A stretch of DNA of 64,000 nucleotides from Alphaproteobacteria bacterium (GCA_024743275.1 JANSWW010000006.1:186001-250000); one strand, 5' to 3'. Shown: positions 51,966-61,779, numbered from the stretch's first letter. Translations and numbers: made by a program. The notes: a model not told the origin generated them from the sequence alone.

Positions 51966-52285
51966 TCGAACACCTTATCCGGTTCCGCTTCTCCCGCCGG
52001 AACATGGCGCCCCGGCACGATCTCGCCGTTCTCGATCATCGGCGGGATATACACCCGACCCGGACTAGCGCGATCGTCGATGAAAAGGAAGATCACGATC
52101 CCCCCGGCCAGCAGCAGCGCCGAACTCGCGATCAGGACGGGCCAGGGGGCGGTGGCGAGGGACGGCGCCTGGTCGAGGGGCAAGCCTTCGGTCTTGGCCT
52201 TCTGACGCTGACGGAACATCCAGATCAGATAGACGATGGTCGGTACGAGAACCGGCAAAAGGATGAGCAGGAAAACGCGGATCAT
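51962..52285 (-). CDS. DUF6111-like membrane protein
   Basis: 107 residues with two membrane helices (MIRVFLLILLPVLVPTIVYLIWMF and WPVLIASSALLLAGGIVIFLFI) and a short periplasmic tail (RASPGRVYIPPMIENGEIVPGRH). This fits the alphaproteobacterial DUF6111 family, which sits between a Nudix gene and cca as here. Function unknown. Translation of cca is probably coupled to it. Confidence 0.8.
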   Translation of the reverse strand: MIRVFLLILLPVLVPTIVYLIWMFRQRQKAKTEGLPLDQAPSLATAPWPVLIASSALLLAGGIVIFLFIDDRASPGRVYIPPMIENGEIVPGRHVPAGEAEPDKVFD

Positions 52286-52310
52286 TCCGGGGTCCTATGT
52301 CGCGAAGGTC

Positions 52311-52958
52311 CTAAAGGGCGACGGTCTTCCTGTCGGACAAGGCGGTGTTGATATGTTCGGCTAGGTTTACCAGCATCGCCGCCGTCGCCCCCCAGATGTA
52401 GTAATCCCGATAGGGCAAAACATAGAAATACCGCTCGACCCCCTGGAAAATCCGGCTGCGCCTTTCGTGATGCGCCGGGTCGAGCAGAAAACTCACGGGC
52501 ATTTCAAAGACTTCAGCGACCTCTTGCGGGTCGGGGCGGAAAGTCACAGGCGCATCGACCCAGCCCACGACGGGGGTAACGTCGAAGCCGGTGCGGGTGC
52601 GGTACAAGGAAAGCTCGCCCAACACGTCGACCCTACCGGGATCGATTCCGACCTCCTCATGGGTTTCGCGCAAGGCGGCGTGGACCGGGCTTGGATCCTC
52701 CCGCTCGATCCGGCCGCCGGGAAAGGCGACCTGGCCGCTGTGATGCTTGAGATGCTCGGTCCGCCGGGTCAACAGGATATTGGTGCCGTCGGGTCGGTCG
52801 ACGAAGGGGATGAGAACCGCGGCCTTCCGCCGGGGGGCGTTGCCGCCTTCTAGATCCATGGGCATGCCCGGGTTCATGTCGCCGTCGCCGGCGAGCCGGC
52901 CGGCCACCGCCCGGGCGGGATCGAAAATGGTCTTCAGATCTGCAGCCGGCAGCCGCAT
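52311..52958 (-). CDS. CoA pyrophosphatase-like Nudix hydrolase
   Basis: 215 residues. Nudix box G-x5-E-x7-REUxEExGU is seen as GRIEREDPSPVHAALRETHEEVGI. The N-terminal RKAAVLIPFVDRPDGTNILLTRRTEHLKHHSGQVAFPGG is the NudL/CoA-diphosphatase signature, including the LTxRTxxLxxHxGQVxFPGG pattern. Probably trims CoA or related nucleotides. Between DUF6111 and DUF1285 genes. Confidence 0.9.
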   Translation of the reverse strand: MRLPAADLKTIFDPARAVAGRLAGDGDMNPGMPMDLEGGNAPRRKAAVLIPFVDRPDGTNILLTRRTEHLKHHSGQVAFPGGRIEREDPSPVHAALRETHEEVGIDPGRVDVLGELSLYRTRTGFDVTPVVGWVDAPVTFRPDPQEVAEVFEMPVSFLLDPAHHERRSRIFQGVERYFYVLPYRDYYIWGATAAMLVNLAEHINTALSDRKTVAL

Positions 52959-52966
52959 GGCGTTTC

Positions 52967-53587
52967 TTATTCCTTGTTATCGTGGCCTTTTTCCGCCAGT
53001 CCGATAATAGAGCCAAGATCGAAGCGTTGACCACCGCTCATCACACTGAGCCGGCTGTCGGTCCCGCTGTCTTCCAATTCGGCGATATCGACCAGATGAT
53101 AAAAGACCGACCGGACAATCAACGCGTCCAGCCCTTCCCGCACTTGAATATAGGGGCTCGGCTCAAGACTGACAGGGTCGAATTCCACATGGATCGGATG
53201 GTCGGCGTCTGCCGTGATTTCCTCGTCCAGATTGGTCCGGAAGGTCAGCGTCTGCGCCGCCCCCTGCCCCGCGACCGTCATCTCGACCGCGGTGAAGGGC
53301 GCGTCCTCGACATCGATCAGCCCGCGTTCCACCGGGGTCACGAGCCAGAAGCTGCCGTCCTCGTGGCGCCGTAGCACGGTAGAGAAAAGCTGGCAGAGCC
53401 TTTTCCGGCCGATCGGCGTTCCCTGATAGAACCAGGTGCCGTCGCGCGCGATGCGCATGCCGAAATGGCCGCATTTGTTGTCGATCTCGGAGGTCTTCAA
53501 AATCCCGCGATCAAGGGACTTTCCCGCCGCCGCGCGTTTGGCCAGAGCCTCCAACGGGTTAATGATGCTGTCTTGATGAGTCGTCAT
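52967..53587 (-). CDS. DUF1285-domain protein
   Basis: 206 residues: GHFGMRIARDGTWFYQGTPIGRKRLCQLFSTVLRRHEDGSFWLVTPVERGLIDVEDAPFTAVEM is the DUF1285 hallmark, a two-domain fold of unknown role. First gene of the DUF1285-Nudix-DUF6111-cca set, each separated by fewer than 30 bp. Divergent from the MoxR gene with 174 bp between starts. A CTATA-CTTAA-TATAG inverted repeat lies in that gap at 53676-53690. Confidence 0.9.
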   Translation of the reverse strand: MTTHQDSIINPLEALAKRAAAGKSLDRGILKTSEIDNKCGHFGMRIARDGTWFYQGTPIGRKRLCQLFSTVLRRHEDGSFWLVTPVERGLIDVEDAPFTAVEMTVAGQGAAQTLTFRTNLDEEITADADHPIHVEFDPVSLEPSPYIQVREGLDALIVRSVFYHLVDIAELEDSGTDSRLSVMSGGQRFDLGSIIGLAEKGHDNKE

Positions 53588-53675
53588 AATGACGTCCTAT
53601 TTGAGTGGGATCAAAACCGCTGACCAGGGTGCTGTGGCAAAATTAACGATGGTGTCGCCAAGGGTCGATGCCCCA

Positions 53676-53690
53676 CTATACTTAATATAG
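53676..53690. promoter_or_regulatory. AT-rich inverted repeat in the DUF1285/MoxR divergent gap
   Basis: CTATA-CTTAA-TATAG: 5-bp arms around a 5-bp spacer. It holds possible -10-like sequences for both directions. Whether it is a promoter element or an operator cannot be told. Confidence 0.35.
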
Positions 53691-53761
53691 GGCGGTGGAA
53701 AGCGGGCGCGGAACGGCGTCGCACTCCGCTGCATCGCGGACAAGGTCCATACCGGAAAGGA

Positions 53762-54793
53762 ATGCCCGTGGCGACGATTGAGACTTCCTCCCCCCGTGCT
53801 GAAGCCCCCACCGAGGGGGCCGACGTTGTCCAACAAATGGACCGGCTGACCGAAAGGCTGGGGCATGCGAAATCCTCGATCGGCAGAGTCATTTTCGGTC
53901 AGGGATATGTCGTCGAACACGCCCTTGTGACCCTTCTGGCGGGCGGCCACGGCTTGCTGGTCGGTGTCCCCGGCCTCGCCAAAACCCGTCTGGTGGAAAC
54001 CCTCGGCACCGTCTTCGGCCTGGAGGACAAACGGGTCCAGTGTACGCCGGACCTGATGCCGGCCGACATCGTCGGCTCGGAAATCCTCGAGGAAGACGAA
54101 AACGGCAAACGGCATTTCCGCTTCATCGAAGGTCCCGTCTTCGCCCAGCTGCTGATGGCCGACGAGATCAACCGGGCGAGCCCCCGGACCCAATCGGCGC
54201 TGTTGCAGGCGATGCAGGAAAAGAAAGTCGCGGTCGCCGGCAAGGACCGCATGCTGCCGGCGCCCTTTCATGTGCTGGCGACGCAGAACCCGCTCGAGCA
54301 CGAAGGCACCTATCCGTTGCCCGAAGCCCAGCTCGACCGGTTCCTGATGCAGATCGACGTCGGCTATCCGGACGTCGCTTCCGAACGGGCGATGCTGATC
54401 GCCACGACCGGTGACGACGAGGGGAAGGCGGTCCAGGTGATGACCGCCGAGGAATTGATGGCCGCCCAGAACCTGCTGCGCGCCATGCCGGTCGGTGACA
54501 AGGTGGTCGACGCCATTCTCTCTCTGGTCCGCTCCGGCCGGCCGGAGGAAAGCGCCAATCCGTTGGTCACCAGCCATGTCGCCTGGGGTCCCGGCCCGCG
54601 CGCCGGTCAGGCGCTGATGCTCGCCGTGCGTGCCCGCGCGGTGCTCGACGGCCGGCTCAGCCCGTCCATCGAGGACGTCATCCTCCTGGCGGGGCCGGTT
54701 CTGCGCCACCGGATGGGCCTGAGTTTCGGGGCCGCCGCCGACGGGGTGACGGTCGACGCGGTGATCGACTCCATTCTGGCCCCGCTCGGCTGA
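53762..54793 (+). CDS. MoxR-family AAA+ ATPase
   Basis: 343 residues. AAA+ elements: Walker A GVPGLAKT, Walker B LLMADEINRASPRTQSALLQAMQE, sensor 1 FHVLATQNPLEHEGTYPLPEAQLDRF, and a C-terminal lid (TSHVAWGPGPRAGQALMLAVRARA). MoxR proteins act as chaperones with VWA or DUF58 partners to mature or control other complexes. First gene of the operon 53762-61779. Confidence 0.94.
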   Translation: MPVATIETSSPRAEAPTEGADVVQQMDRLTERLGHAKSSIGRVIFGQGYVVEHALVTLLAGGHGLLVGVPGLAKTRLVETLGTVFGLEDKRVQCTPDLMPADIVGSEILEEDENGKRHFRFIEGPVFAQLLMADEINRASPRTQSALLQAMQEKKVAVAGKDRMLPAPFHVLATQNPLEHEGTYPLPEAQLDRFLMQIDVGYPDVASERAMLIATTGDDEGKAVQVMTAEELMAAQNLLRAMPVGDKVVDAILSLVRSGRPEESANPLVTSHVAWGPGPRAGQALMLAVRARAVLDGRLSPSIEDVILLAGPVLRHRMGLSFGAAADGVTVDAVIDSILAPLG

Positions 54794-54810
54794 CCGGTCA
54801 GGCGGATCCC

Positions 54811-55737
54811 TTGGCGCCCATCGCACCGTCCACCGACCTCCACGCCGCCGCCCGCCTCCGTGCCGGCGCCGACCGGCTGACCCAGGCGTTGCCGCCGCTG
54901 ACCGTCGCGGCACAGCGGGTGGCGAGTACCGTCGCGCAAGGCCTGCACGGCCGGCGCCGGCCCGGGATGGGCGATGCCTTCTGGCAATTCCGGACCTATC
55001 AGCCGGGCGATACGGCCCGCTCCATCGATTGGCGTCGGTCGGCCCGCGGCGACCAGGTTTTCGTCCGGGAGAGCGAGTGGGAAGCCTCGCAAAGCCTCTG
55101 GCTCTGGTCGGACGCCAGCCCGGGCATGGGCTATGGCGGCAAGGACCTTCCGACCAAGGCGGAACGGGCCGCGCTCTTGTCTCTCGCCATGGCCATCCTG
55201 TTGGCCGAGGGAGGCGAGCGCGTCGCCCTTCTCGACCAATCGACCCCGCCGCGCGCCGGACGGGCCATGATCGAAAGGCTGAGCCGGCACCTGTCGGCCC
55301 CCTTGCGGGACGACACGCCGTCCCTGCCACAGGTCCGGAGCCTGCCGCGCCACGCCCAGGTTCTGTTGTTTTCCGACTTTCTCGACCCGCTCGACGCGAT
55401 CGCCGAACGTGTAATCGCCCTGCAGAAGCCCGGGGTGAGCGGCCATATGGTGCAGATCCTCGATCCGTCCGAGGCCGGCTTTCCGTTCAAGGGCCGGGTC
55501 CGCTTCGAAGACGTTCAGGGGGTTGAAAGCACGCTCATCCGGCGTAGCGAGGATGTGCGCGGCGCCTTCCTCGAACGGCTGGAGGAACACCAGGCAGGAC
55601 TGACCAGCCTCGCCCGCCGGCTCGGCTGGCGCTTTTCCGTCCATGTCACCGATCACCCGGCCAGTGCCGCCGTCCTCGACCTCTACACCCATCTCGAATA
55701 CCGCGAGGCGGCGATTGTCGGGGGGATGCGGCGATGA
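54811..55737 (+). CDS. DUF58-domain protein
   Basis: 308 residues; DUF58 signature RRPGMGDAFWQFRTYQPGDTARSIDWRRSARGDQVFVRESEWE, then a Ser/Asp-rich LWSDASPGM that resembles a MIDAS-like start. It starts with TTG at 54811 and overlaps the next gene by four bases (ATGATGA context). It is the usual MoxR partner. Confidence 0.9.
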   Translation: MAPIAPSTDLHAAARLRAGADRLTQALPPLTVAAQRVASTVAQGLHGRRRPGMGDAFWQFRTYQPGDTARSIDWRRSARGDQVFVRESEWEASQSLWLWSDASPGMGYGGKDLPTKAERAALLSLAMAILLAEGGERVALLDQSTPPRAGRAMIERLSRHLSAPLRDDTPSLPQVRSLPRHAQVLLFSDFLDPLDAIAERVIALQKPGVSGHMVQILDPSEAGFPFKGRVRFEDVQGVESTLIRRSEDVRGAFLERLEEHQAGLTSLARRLGWRFSVHVTDHPASAAVLDLYTHLEYREAAIVGGMRR

Positions 55738-58433
55738 TCGGCGGTCTGTCCCTCGGCTCCCTGTTCTTCGCCAGCCCCTGGGTCCTGGTGGCGCTGATCG
55801 CGCTCCCCGCCCTCTATTGGATCCTGCGCGTCGTCCCACCCGCCCCGAAAAGGCTGCGCTTTCCGGCCCTGCGCCTGCTCCTCGGCCTGCAGTCGAAAGA
55901 GGAAACCAGCGCCACCACACCCTGGTGGCTGCTACTGATGCGCCTTGCCATGGCCGCCCTGGTGATCCTGGCGCTCTCCGGGCCGTCGCTCAATCCGCCG
56001 CCGCCGGTGCCGGGCCAGGGTCCGGTCGTGCTGGTGGTCGAGACCGGCTGGGGCGCCGCCCGCAACTGGCCCGCCATACGGGAACGCGGGGAAGAGGTGC
56101 TGCGCCATGCACAGCAGGAGGGCCGGTCCGTCCTGCTGGTCACCACCACGGGGCAGGTCGAGGAGACCCCGGGAACCGCGAGCGCGGTCGAGGCCCGCCG
56201 GCGTTTCGCCGCGTTGACGCCGCACGCCTACGAGGACACGCCCAGCGTCGTCCCGGCAGTGATCCGGGCGGTTCTCGGCGACCGGGAAGCGGGGATCGTC
56301 TGGCTTTCCGACGGTCTCGCCGACGACGAAAGACATACCGCCCTCGAAAGCCTGCGCGACCGGGGCAGCGTCATTCTCCACGCCCCGGACCCGTCCGCCC
56401 TGCCGATCGTGCTGCGCCCGGGGGAAAGCACACCGGCCGGTCTGACGGCGACTCTCGCCAAGGCGGACGACCTGCCGCGTACAGTCACGGTGACCGCGCG
56501 GGCCGCGGACGGCCGGGAGCTGGGCCGCGCGGAGGCGGCGTTCGACGCCGGCGACAGAACGGCCGAGACAATGATCCGCCTGCCCCGGGAACTCGCCAAC
56601 ACCGTCTCCAGGCTCGACATCGCGGAAAGCCGCAGCGCCGGCTCCGTCGCCCTGCTCGACGACCGTTGGCGGCGGCGGGCGGTCGGCCTCGTGACCGGCG
56701 CCGGCTACGACGCAAGCCAGCCGCTGCTGGATGAGCGCCACTATCTGACCCAGGCGCTGCTGCCGTTCGCCGATGTCACCGTCGGCACCCTCGACCGCCT
56801 CGCGCAGACTCCGCTCAGCATGATCGTGCTGCCGGATACGGGCCTGCTGCCGGAAGCGGACAGGGCGCGCGCTCTAACCTTCATTGAGCAGGGCGGCATC
56901 CTGATGCGGTTCGCCGGGCCTGCCCTGGCCGCGGACGCCACCGACGCCGAGCTGGTGCCGGTCGAACTGCGCTCCGGCGGGCGACTGATCGGCGGTGCCT
57001 TGAGCTGGGACGACCCGGCGCGCCTCGCCCCCTTCCCGGAGTCCGGGCCGTTCGCCTCTCTGACGGTCCAAGAAGATGTGGTGGTCCGCCGCCAGGTCCT
57101 CGCGGAACCGTCCCTGACCCTGGTCGACAAGACCTGGGCGGCTCTGGAGGACGGCACCCCGTTGGTCACCGCCACCAAAGAGGGCGAAGGCTGGCTCGTC
57201 CTGGTCCACACGACGGCGATCCCGGAATGGACCGACCTTCCGATCAGCGGCATGTTCGTCGAGATGCTGAGCCGCATCGTCGATCTCGGACGCGGGGTCG
57301 ACCCGGTCGAGGCCGAGACCCTTCTTCCGCCGCTCGACCTGATGGACGGGTTCGGCCAGCTCGGTGCGCCCCGGATCGCGGCGACCGCCCTGCAGGGCGG
57401 CGAGGACGACCCGGTGGCGAGCCGGGAGACCCCGCCCGGCTGGTACGGCACCCAGGCGCAACGCCGCGCGGTCAATCTGGGTACGGGCCTGCCCGACCCG
57501 GTCGCCATGGACCGGGCGCCCACCGGGGTCATCCAGGAAGGCTATGTGACCCGGGCCACCTTGCAATTCGCCGGCCCACTGCTGACCATGGCCCTGGTGC
57601 TCTTCCTGCTGGATTTCGTCGCCTCCCTCGGCCTGCGGGGTCTGCTGACCCTCAGAAGCACCGCGGCCGGCCTGATCGCCCTCGGCCTGTTCTCCGCCCT
57701 GCCCTCGGGCGCCAACGCCCAGCAACAGGACGATACCTTCGCCATCCAGGCGACGGAGAATTTCAGGCTCGCCTATATCCGCACCGGCCTCGACGCCATC
57801 GACAACAAGAGCCGCGCCGGCCTTGTCGGCCTCACCCGTCAGCTCTATCGTCGCACGGCGGTCGAACCGGAGGATCCGCTCGGCGTCACGCCCGGCGTCG
57901 ACGAGATGGCCTTCTTCCCGCTGCTCTACTGGCCGATCCCGCCCGAGCATCCGGATCTCGACCCGGCCGCCGTCGACGCGCTCAACCAATATCTCACCAA
58001 TGGCGGCACCATCGTCTTCGACACCGCCGACGAGGCCTTCGGCGACCGGGGCGGCAGCCGCCGACTCCAGGAGCTCGCGGAACAGCTCGACATTCCGACG
58101 CTGCAGCCGACCGATCCCGAGCATGTCCTGACGAAAACCTTCTACCTGATGCAGGAGTTTCCGGGCCGGTATACCGGAGGCGTGCTGTGGGTCGAGGCGA
58201 GCGCGGGCGACGGCGACGAAGTCTCCAGTGTGATCGCCGGCAGCCATGATTGGGCGGCGGCCTGGGCGACCGACGAGAACGGTCGGGCGATCTATCCGAT
58301 GCCGGGCAGCGGCCTGCGACAGCGGGAATGGTCCTATCGTTTCGGGATCAATCTCGTGATGTACGCGCTGACCGGCAACTACAAGGCCGATCAGGTGCAT
58401 CTGCCCGCGATTCTGGAAAGGCTGGGGCAGTGA
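55734..58433 (+). CDS. Large membrane protein with BatA-like N-terminus and DUF4159 C-terminus
   Basis: 899 residues. N-terminal segment with a first membrane helix and an aerotolerance (BatA)-type start (FFASPWVLVALIALPALYWILRVVPPAPKRLRFPALRLL, then a second helix WWLLLMRLAMAALVILALSG). A central periplasmic or cytoplasmic region follows, another membrane helix near 615-640 (LTMALVLFLLDFVASLGLRG), a predicted second near 645-665, and then DUF4159 (about 690-895; FRLAYIRTGLDAIDNKSRAGLVGLTRQLYRRT, PLLYWPIPPEHPDLDPAAVDALNQYL). This is the standard fourth-type partner in these MoxR operons. ATGATG start overlaps the DUF58 stop. Confidence 0.86.
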   Translation: MIGGLSLGSLFFASPWVLVALIALPALYWILRVVPPAPKRLRFPALRLLLGLQSKEETSATTPWWLLLMRLAMAALVILALSGPSLNPPPPVPGQGPVVLVVETGWGAARNWPAIRERGEEVLRHAQQEGRSVLLVTTTGQVEETPGTASAVEARRRFAALTPHAYEDTPSVVPAVIRAVLGDREAGIVWLSDGLADDERHTALESLRDRGSVILHAPDPSALPIVLRPGESTPAGLTATLAKADDLPRTVTVTARAADGRELGRAEAAFDAGDRTAETMIRLPRELANTVSRLDIAESRSAGSVALLDDRWRRRAVGLVTGAGYDASQPLLDERHYLTQALLPFADVTVGTLDRLAQTPLSMIVLPDTGLLPEADRARALTFIEQGGILMRFAGPALAADATDAELVPVELRSGGRLIGGALSWDDPARLAPFPESGPFASLTVQEDVVVRRQVLAEPSLTLVDKTWAALEDGTPLVTATKEGEGWLVLVHTTAIPEWTDLPISGMFVEMLSRIVDLGRGVDPVEAETLLPPLDLMDGFGQLGAPRIAATALQGGEDDPVASRETPPGWYGTQAQRRAVNLGTGLPDPVAMDRAPTGVIQEGYVTRATLQFAGPLLTMALVLFLLDFVASLGLRGLLTLRSTAAGLIALGLFSALPSGANAQQQDDTFAIQATENFRLAYIRTGLDAIDNKSRAGLVGLTRQLYRRTAVEPEDPLGVTPGVDEMAFFPLLYWPIPPEHPDLDPAAVDALNQYLTNGGTIVFDTADEAFGDRGGSRRLQELAEQLDIPTLQPTDPEHVLTKTFYLMQEFPGRYTGGVLWVEASAGDGDEVSSVIAGSHDWAAAWATDENGRAIYPMPGSGLRQREWSYRFGINLVMYALTGNYKADQVHLPAILERLGQ

Positions 58434-60511
58434 TGACCGGTATCGGCGGCTTCGACGTCTTTTTCGATCCCCTGATCGCCCCGGGCCTGATCGCGCTGCT
58501 CGGCGGGATCGGGATGCTGCTTGCCGCCTTCACCCTCTATCGCGGCGGGCGCGGCGCCTTCCTCCGCCTGGCGGCCCTCACCGCGCTGGTGCTGACCCTG
58601 CTCAATCCGGTGCTGGTTGCCGAGGAGCGCCAGTCCCAACCCGACATCGTCCTGCTGGTCGAGGATGCGAGCGAGAGCCAAACCCTCGAGGAACGCGACG
58701 CCCAAACGGCCGAGGCGCTGAGCGCTCTGACAACCGATCTGCAGGCGGCGGGCGATCTCGATGTCCGCCGACTAACCGTGAACCGGGGCTCGGGGCCGGA
58801 GACCGAGGGAACCCAGATGATGGAGGCGGTCGAGGAGGCTCTCGCCGCCCTGCCCCGCGACCGGCTGGGCGCGATCATCGCGGTCACCGACGGCCAGATC
58901 CATGACGCGGAGCGGATCACGGCCGAACAGGTCCAGGCCCCCTTCCATGCGCTCATCACCGGCGATCCGGACGCCAGCGACCGGCAGCTCACCATCACGC
59001 AGGTGCCGGGATTCGGTCTGGTCGGGGACAAAGTCTCCCTCGGCCTGCAGGTCGACGACACCACTCTGGAGCCGGGCACTCCGATCGCGATCGAGGTCAG
59101 GGTCGATGGCGGGCCGGCCAGCCCGGTCCAGGTTCCGGCCAACCGGGCGGAGTTTATCGAAATCCCGATCGACCATGGCGGCGAGACCATCGTCGAGATC
59201 GTCGTACCGACCCGCCCGGACGAGCTCACCGACCGCAACAACCGCGCGGCCGTGACCATCAACGGGGTGCGCGACCGGCTGCGGGTGCTGCTGGTCTCCG
59301 GCGAACCCCATGCGGGCGAACGCACCTGGCGGAACCTCCTGAAGGCCGATCCGTCGGTCGACCTCATTCACTTCACCATCCTGCGGCCGCCGGAGAAGCA
59401 GGACGGAACACCGATCCACGAGTTGAGCCTGATCGCCTTTCCAACCCGGGAACTCTTCGAACTTCGGATCAACGATTTCGACCTGATCGTGCTCGACCGC
59501 TACCGCCGGCGGGGCGTGCTGCCGCAACTCTATCTGCGCAACATCTCCCGCTATGTGGAGGACGGCGGCGCGGTCCTGATGGCGGCCGGCCCGGATTTTG
59601 CCTCGCCGCTCAGCATGGCCCGGACGCCGCTGCGCACGATCCTGCCCGCCTCCCCGACCGGGCAGATCCTTAAGGAGGGGTTCCGACCGGAAGTCTCCGA
59701 CATCGGCCTTCGGCATCCGGTCACCACCGGCCTGCCCGGCGCCAATACCGAGGACGAAGACCCGACCTGGGGCCGCTGGTTCCGACAGATCGAGGCGAGT
59801 CAGAGCCGCGGGACAACGGTCATGACCGGACCCGGCGAAACGCCGCTGGTCATTCTCGACCGGATCGGCGAGGGCCGGGTCGCCCAGATGCTGAGCGATC
59901 ACGCCTGGCTCTGGACGCGCGGCTACGAGGGCGGCGGCCCGCAGGCGGAGTTGCTGCGCCGCATGGCCCATTGGCTGATGAAGGAGCCCGAACTGGAGGA
60001 GGAACGCCTGGTCGCGGCGGACGAGGATGACCGGCTGCTGATCACCCGGCGGAGCCTGGGCGACGCCGTCTCCGACGTCGAGGTCACCACGCCCGCCGGC
60101 GAAACCGTGACCGTCGCGTTGACGGAGATCGCCCCCGGCGAGGCGCAAGGGGCGCTCGACGTCACCGAAAGCGGGCTCTACCGGATCAGCGACGGCAGCG
60201 AGACCACGCTGGCGGCGGTCGGCCGGCTCAATCCCGTCGAGTTTTCCCGCCCGATCGCGACGACGGCGCTTCTGACGCCCATCGTCGATTCAACCGGTGG
60301 CGGAATAATTGTTTTGCAGGAGGAGGGTGTTCCCGCCCTGCGCCGCGTGTCGGAAGATCGAGCGACACGCGGATCGGATTGGATCGGCATTCGGCGCAAC
60401 GGTGCCTTTGTCGTCCAAGGGGTGACGGAAGTGCCGCTGATGCCGGCCTTGCTTTCCCTGTTGCTGGTCGGCGGTTTGTTAACCGGTGCCTGGCTCAGGG
60501 AGGCGAGATGA
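58433..60511 (+). CDS. Membrane protein with VWA-like and glutamine-amidotransferase-like (DUF1355) regions
   Basis: 692 residues. Two membrane helices at about 12-33 and 42-58, a VWA-like strand with VLLVEDASESQTLEERDAQTAEAL, then a class-I-amidotransferase-like domain (LRVLLVSGEPHAGERTWRNLLKADPSVDLIHFTIL, YVEDGGAVLMAAGPDF), and a last helix at the C-terminus (LMPALLSLLLVGGLLTGAWLREAR). The catalytic cysteine of amidotransferases is not evident. Its start TGATG overlaps the preceding stop and its own stop overlaps the FrhB-like start (ATGA). Confidence 0.82.
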   Translation: MTGIGGFDVFFDPLIAPGLIALLGGIGMLLAAFTLYRGGRGAFLRLAALTALVLTLLNPVLVAEERQSQPDIVLLVEDASESQTLEERDAQTAEALSALTTDLQAAGDLDVRRLTVNRGSGPETEGTQMMEAVEEALAALPRDRLGAIIAVTDGQIHDAERITAEQVQAPFHALITGDPDASDRQLTITQVPGFGLVGDKVSLGLQVDDTTLEPGTPIAIEVRVDGGPASPVQVPANRAEFIEIPIDHGGETIVEIVVPTRPDELTDRNNRAAVTINGVRDRLRVLLVSGEPHAGERTWRNLLKADPSVDLIHFTILRPPEKQDGTPIHELSLIAFPTRELFELRINDFDLIVLDRYRRRGVLPQLYLRNISRYVEDGGAVLMAAGPDFASPLSMARTPLRTILPASPTGQILKEGFRPEVSDIGLRHPVTTGLPGANTEDEDPTWGRWFRQIEASQSRGTTVMTGPGETPLVILDRIGEGRVAQMLSDHAWLWTRGYEGGGPQAELLRRMAHWLMKEPELEEERLVAADEDDRLLITRRSLGDAVSDVEVTTPAGETVTVALTEIAPGEAQGALDVTESGLYRISDGSETTLAAVGRLNPVEFSRPIATTALLTPIVDSTGGGIIVLQEEGVPALRRVSEDRATRGSDWIGIRRNGAFVVQGVTEVPLMPALLSLLLVGGLLTGAWLREAR

Positions 60512-61779
60512 CGCCCGCGGAACGACTGAACGCCATCAGCGAACAGGGATTGTGTATCGGCTGCGGCCTCTGCCGCGACCTCGGCGCAACGGGTGAAATC
60601 GAGATCGCCCGGACGCCCGAGGGCAGTCTGCGCCCGATCCCGGGCCCCGCCCTCACCGACGCGACCGTGGACAAGGTCTACGCGCTCTGCCCCGGCACCC
60701 GCATGGAAGGGCTGCCGGAAGAGCTGACGGCGGCGGACACGCCGGTGGACCTTGTCTGGGGTCCCGTGCGGGCCGTGCCCAAGGTCCACGCGTCCGATCG
60801 AGAGGTCCGGTTCAAGGGCGCGACGGGCGGTGCGTTGACCGCCTTGGCGATCCATCTGCTGGAAAGCGGCCGGGTGGATATGGTCCTGCATGCGACGGCG
60901 GATCCGGAAAACCCGTCCTTCGGCAAACGCCAGGTCAGCCGCAGCCGGGACGACGTCCTGGCCGGCGCCGGGTCGCGTTACGGGCCGACGGCGACCCTGA
61001 TCGACATCACCGATCTGTTGGACCGGGGCGAGCGCTTCGCCTTCATCGGCACGCCCTGCGACGTCACGGCGTTGCGCAATCTCGCCACCGCCGACGACCG
61101 GGTGGATACCCTCTGCCCGATCATGCTGGCTCCGATCTGCGGCGGGTTCATGGAGACGCCGGCCTTCGCCCGCGCCGTCGCGGAAAACGGTCTCGCCTTC
61201 GACCGTTTGACCCATGTGCGCTATCGCGGCCATGGCTGTCCCGGTCCGACCCGCCTGGAACAGGACAACGGGAAGGTCGCGGAGCCGACCTATCTCGATT
61301 TCTGGGGCGAGGACGATTCGGCCTGGTCGCTGCCCTGGCGCTGCAAGATCTGTCCGGACGGAATCGGCGAGGCGGCGGATATCGTCGCCACCGACACCTG
61401 GCCCGGCGGCGCACCGACACCCAAGCAGGCCAGCGACCACAGCCTCGATCCCGGCAGCAACGGACTGATCGTCCGTTCGGAACGCGGGGCGGAGTTGGTC
61501 GCCTCGGCGGTCGCCGCCGGTGCCCTGACGATCGAAAGCGAGGAGGATGTGGACGCCCTCTCGCTTTGGCAGCCTCATCAGGTCCGCCGCAAACAGGCGG
61601 CCCATGCGCGGCTCCAGGCGATCGCCGACAGCGGCCGCATCGCGCCGGTCACCCGGCGCCTGCGCCTGGAGGAGATCGCCGCCGTCAACCCGCCGGAGAT
61701 CAATGCGAGGCAAAGGTCGGGGACCGCCGAGCGGATCGTGGTTGGCAAAGCTACGGAGCCAACCCCGCGAAGGGGTTAG
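60508..61779 (+). CDS. FrhB-like Coenzyme F420 hydrogenase/dehydrogenase beta-subunit family protein
   Basis: 423 residues. ISEQGLCIGCGLC gives an N-terminal partial 4Fe-4S motif; KGATGGALTALAIHLLESGRVDMVLHA, GSRYGPTAT, FIGTPCDVTALRNLA, PIMLAPICGGFME, HVRYRGHGCPGPTR and PWRCKICPDGIGEAADIVATDTWPGG are the FrhB core with further cysteines. Such proteins use FAD and iron-sulfur clusters to move electrons; F420 itself is not expected in this organism. AGGGAGGCGAG precedes the start, and it overlaps the previous gene by ATGA, so it is the last gene of the MoxR operon. Confidence 0.85.
   Translation: MTPAERLNAISEQGLCIGCGLCRDLGATGEIEIARTPEGSLRPIPGPALTDATVDKVYALCPGTRMEGLPEELTAADTPVDLVWGPVRAVPKVHASDREVRFKGATGGALTALAIHLLESGRVDMVLHATADPENPSFGKRQVSRSRDDVLAGAGSRYGPTATLIDITDLLDRGERFAFIGTPCDVTALRNLATADDRVDTLCPIMLAPICGGFMETPAFARAVAENGLAFDRLTHVRYRGHGCPGPTRLEQDNGKVAEPTYLDFWGEDDSAWSLPWRCKICPDGIGEAADIVATDTWPGGAPTPKQASDHSLDPGSNGLIVRSERGAELVASAVAAGALTIESEEDVDALSLWQPHQVRRKQAAHARLQAIADSGRIAPVTRRLRLEEIAAVNPPEINARQRSGTAERIVVGKATEPTPRRG

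Noticed and set aside
60508..61779. Genuine F420 use by the FrhB-like protein
   Set aside because: No F420 synthesis gene is seen and the family is wide; I keep the family name only.
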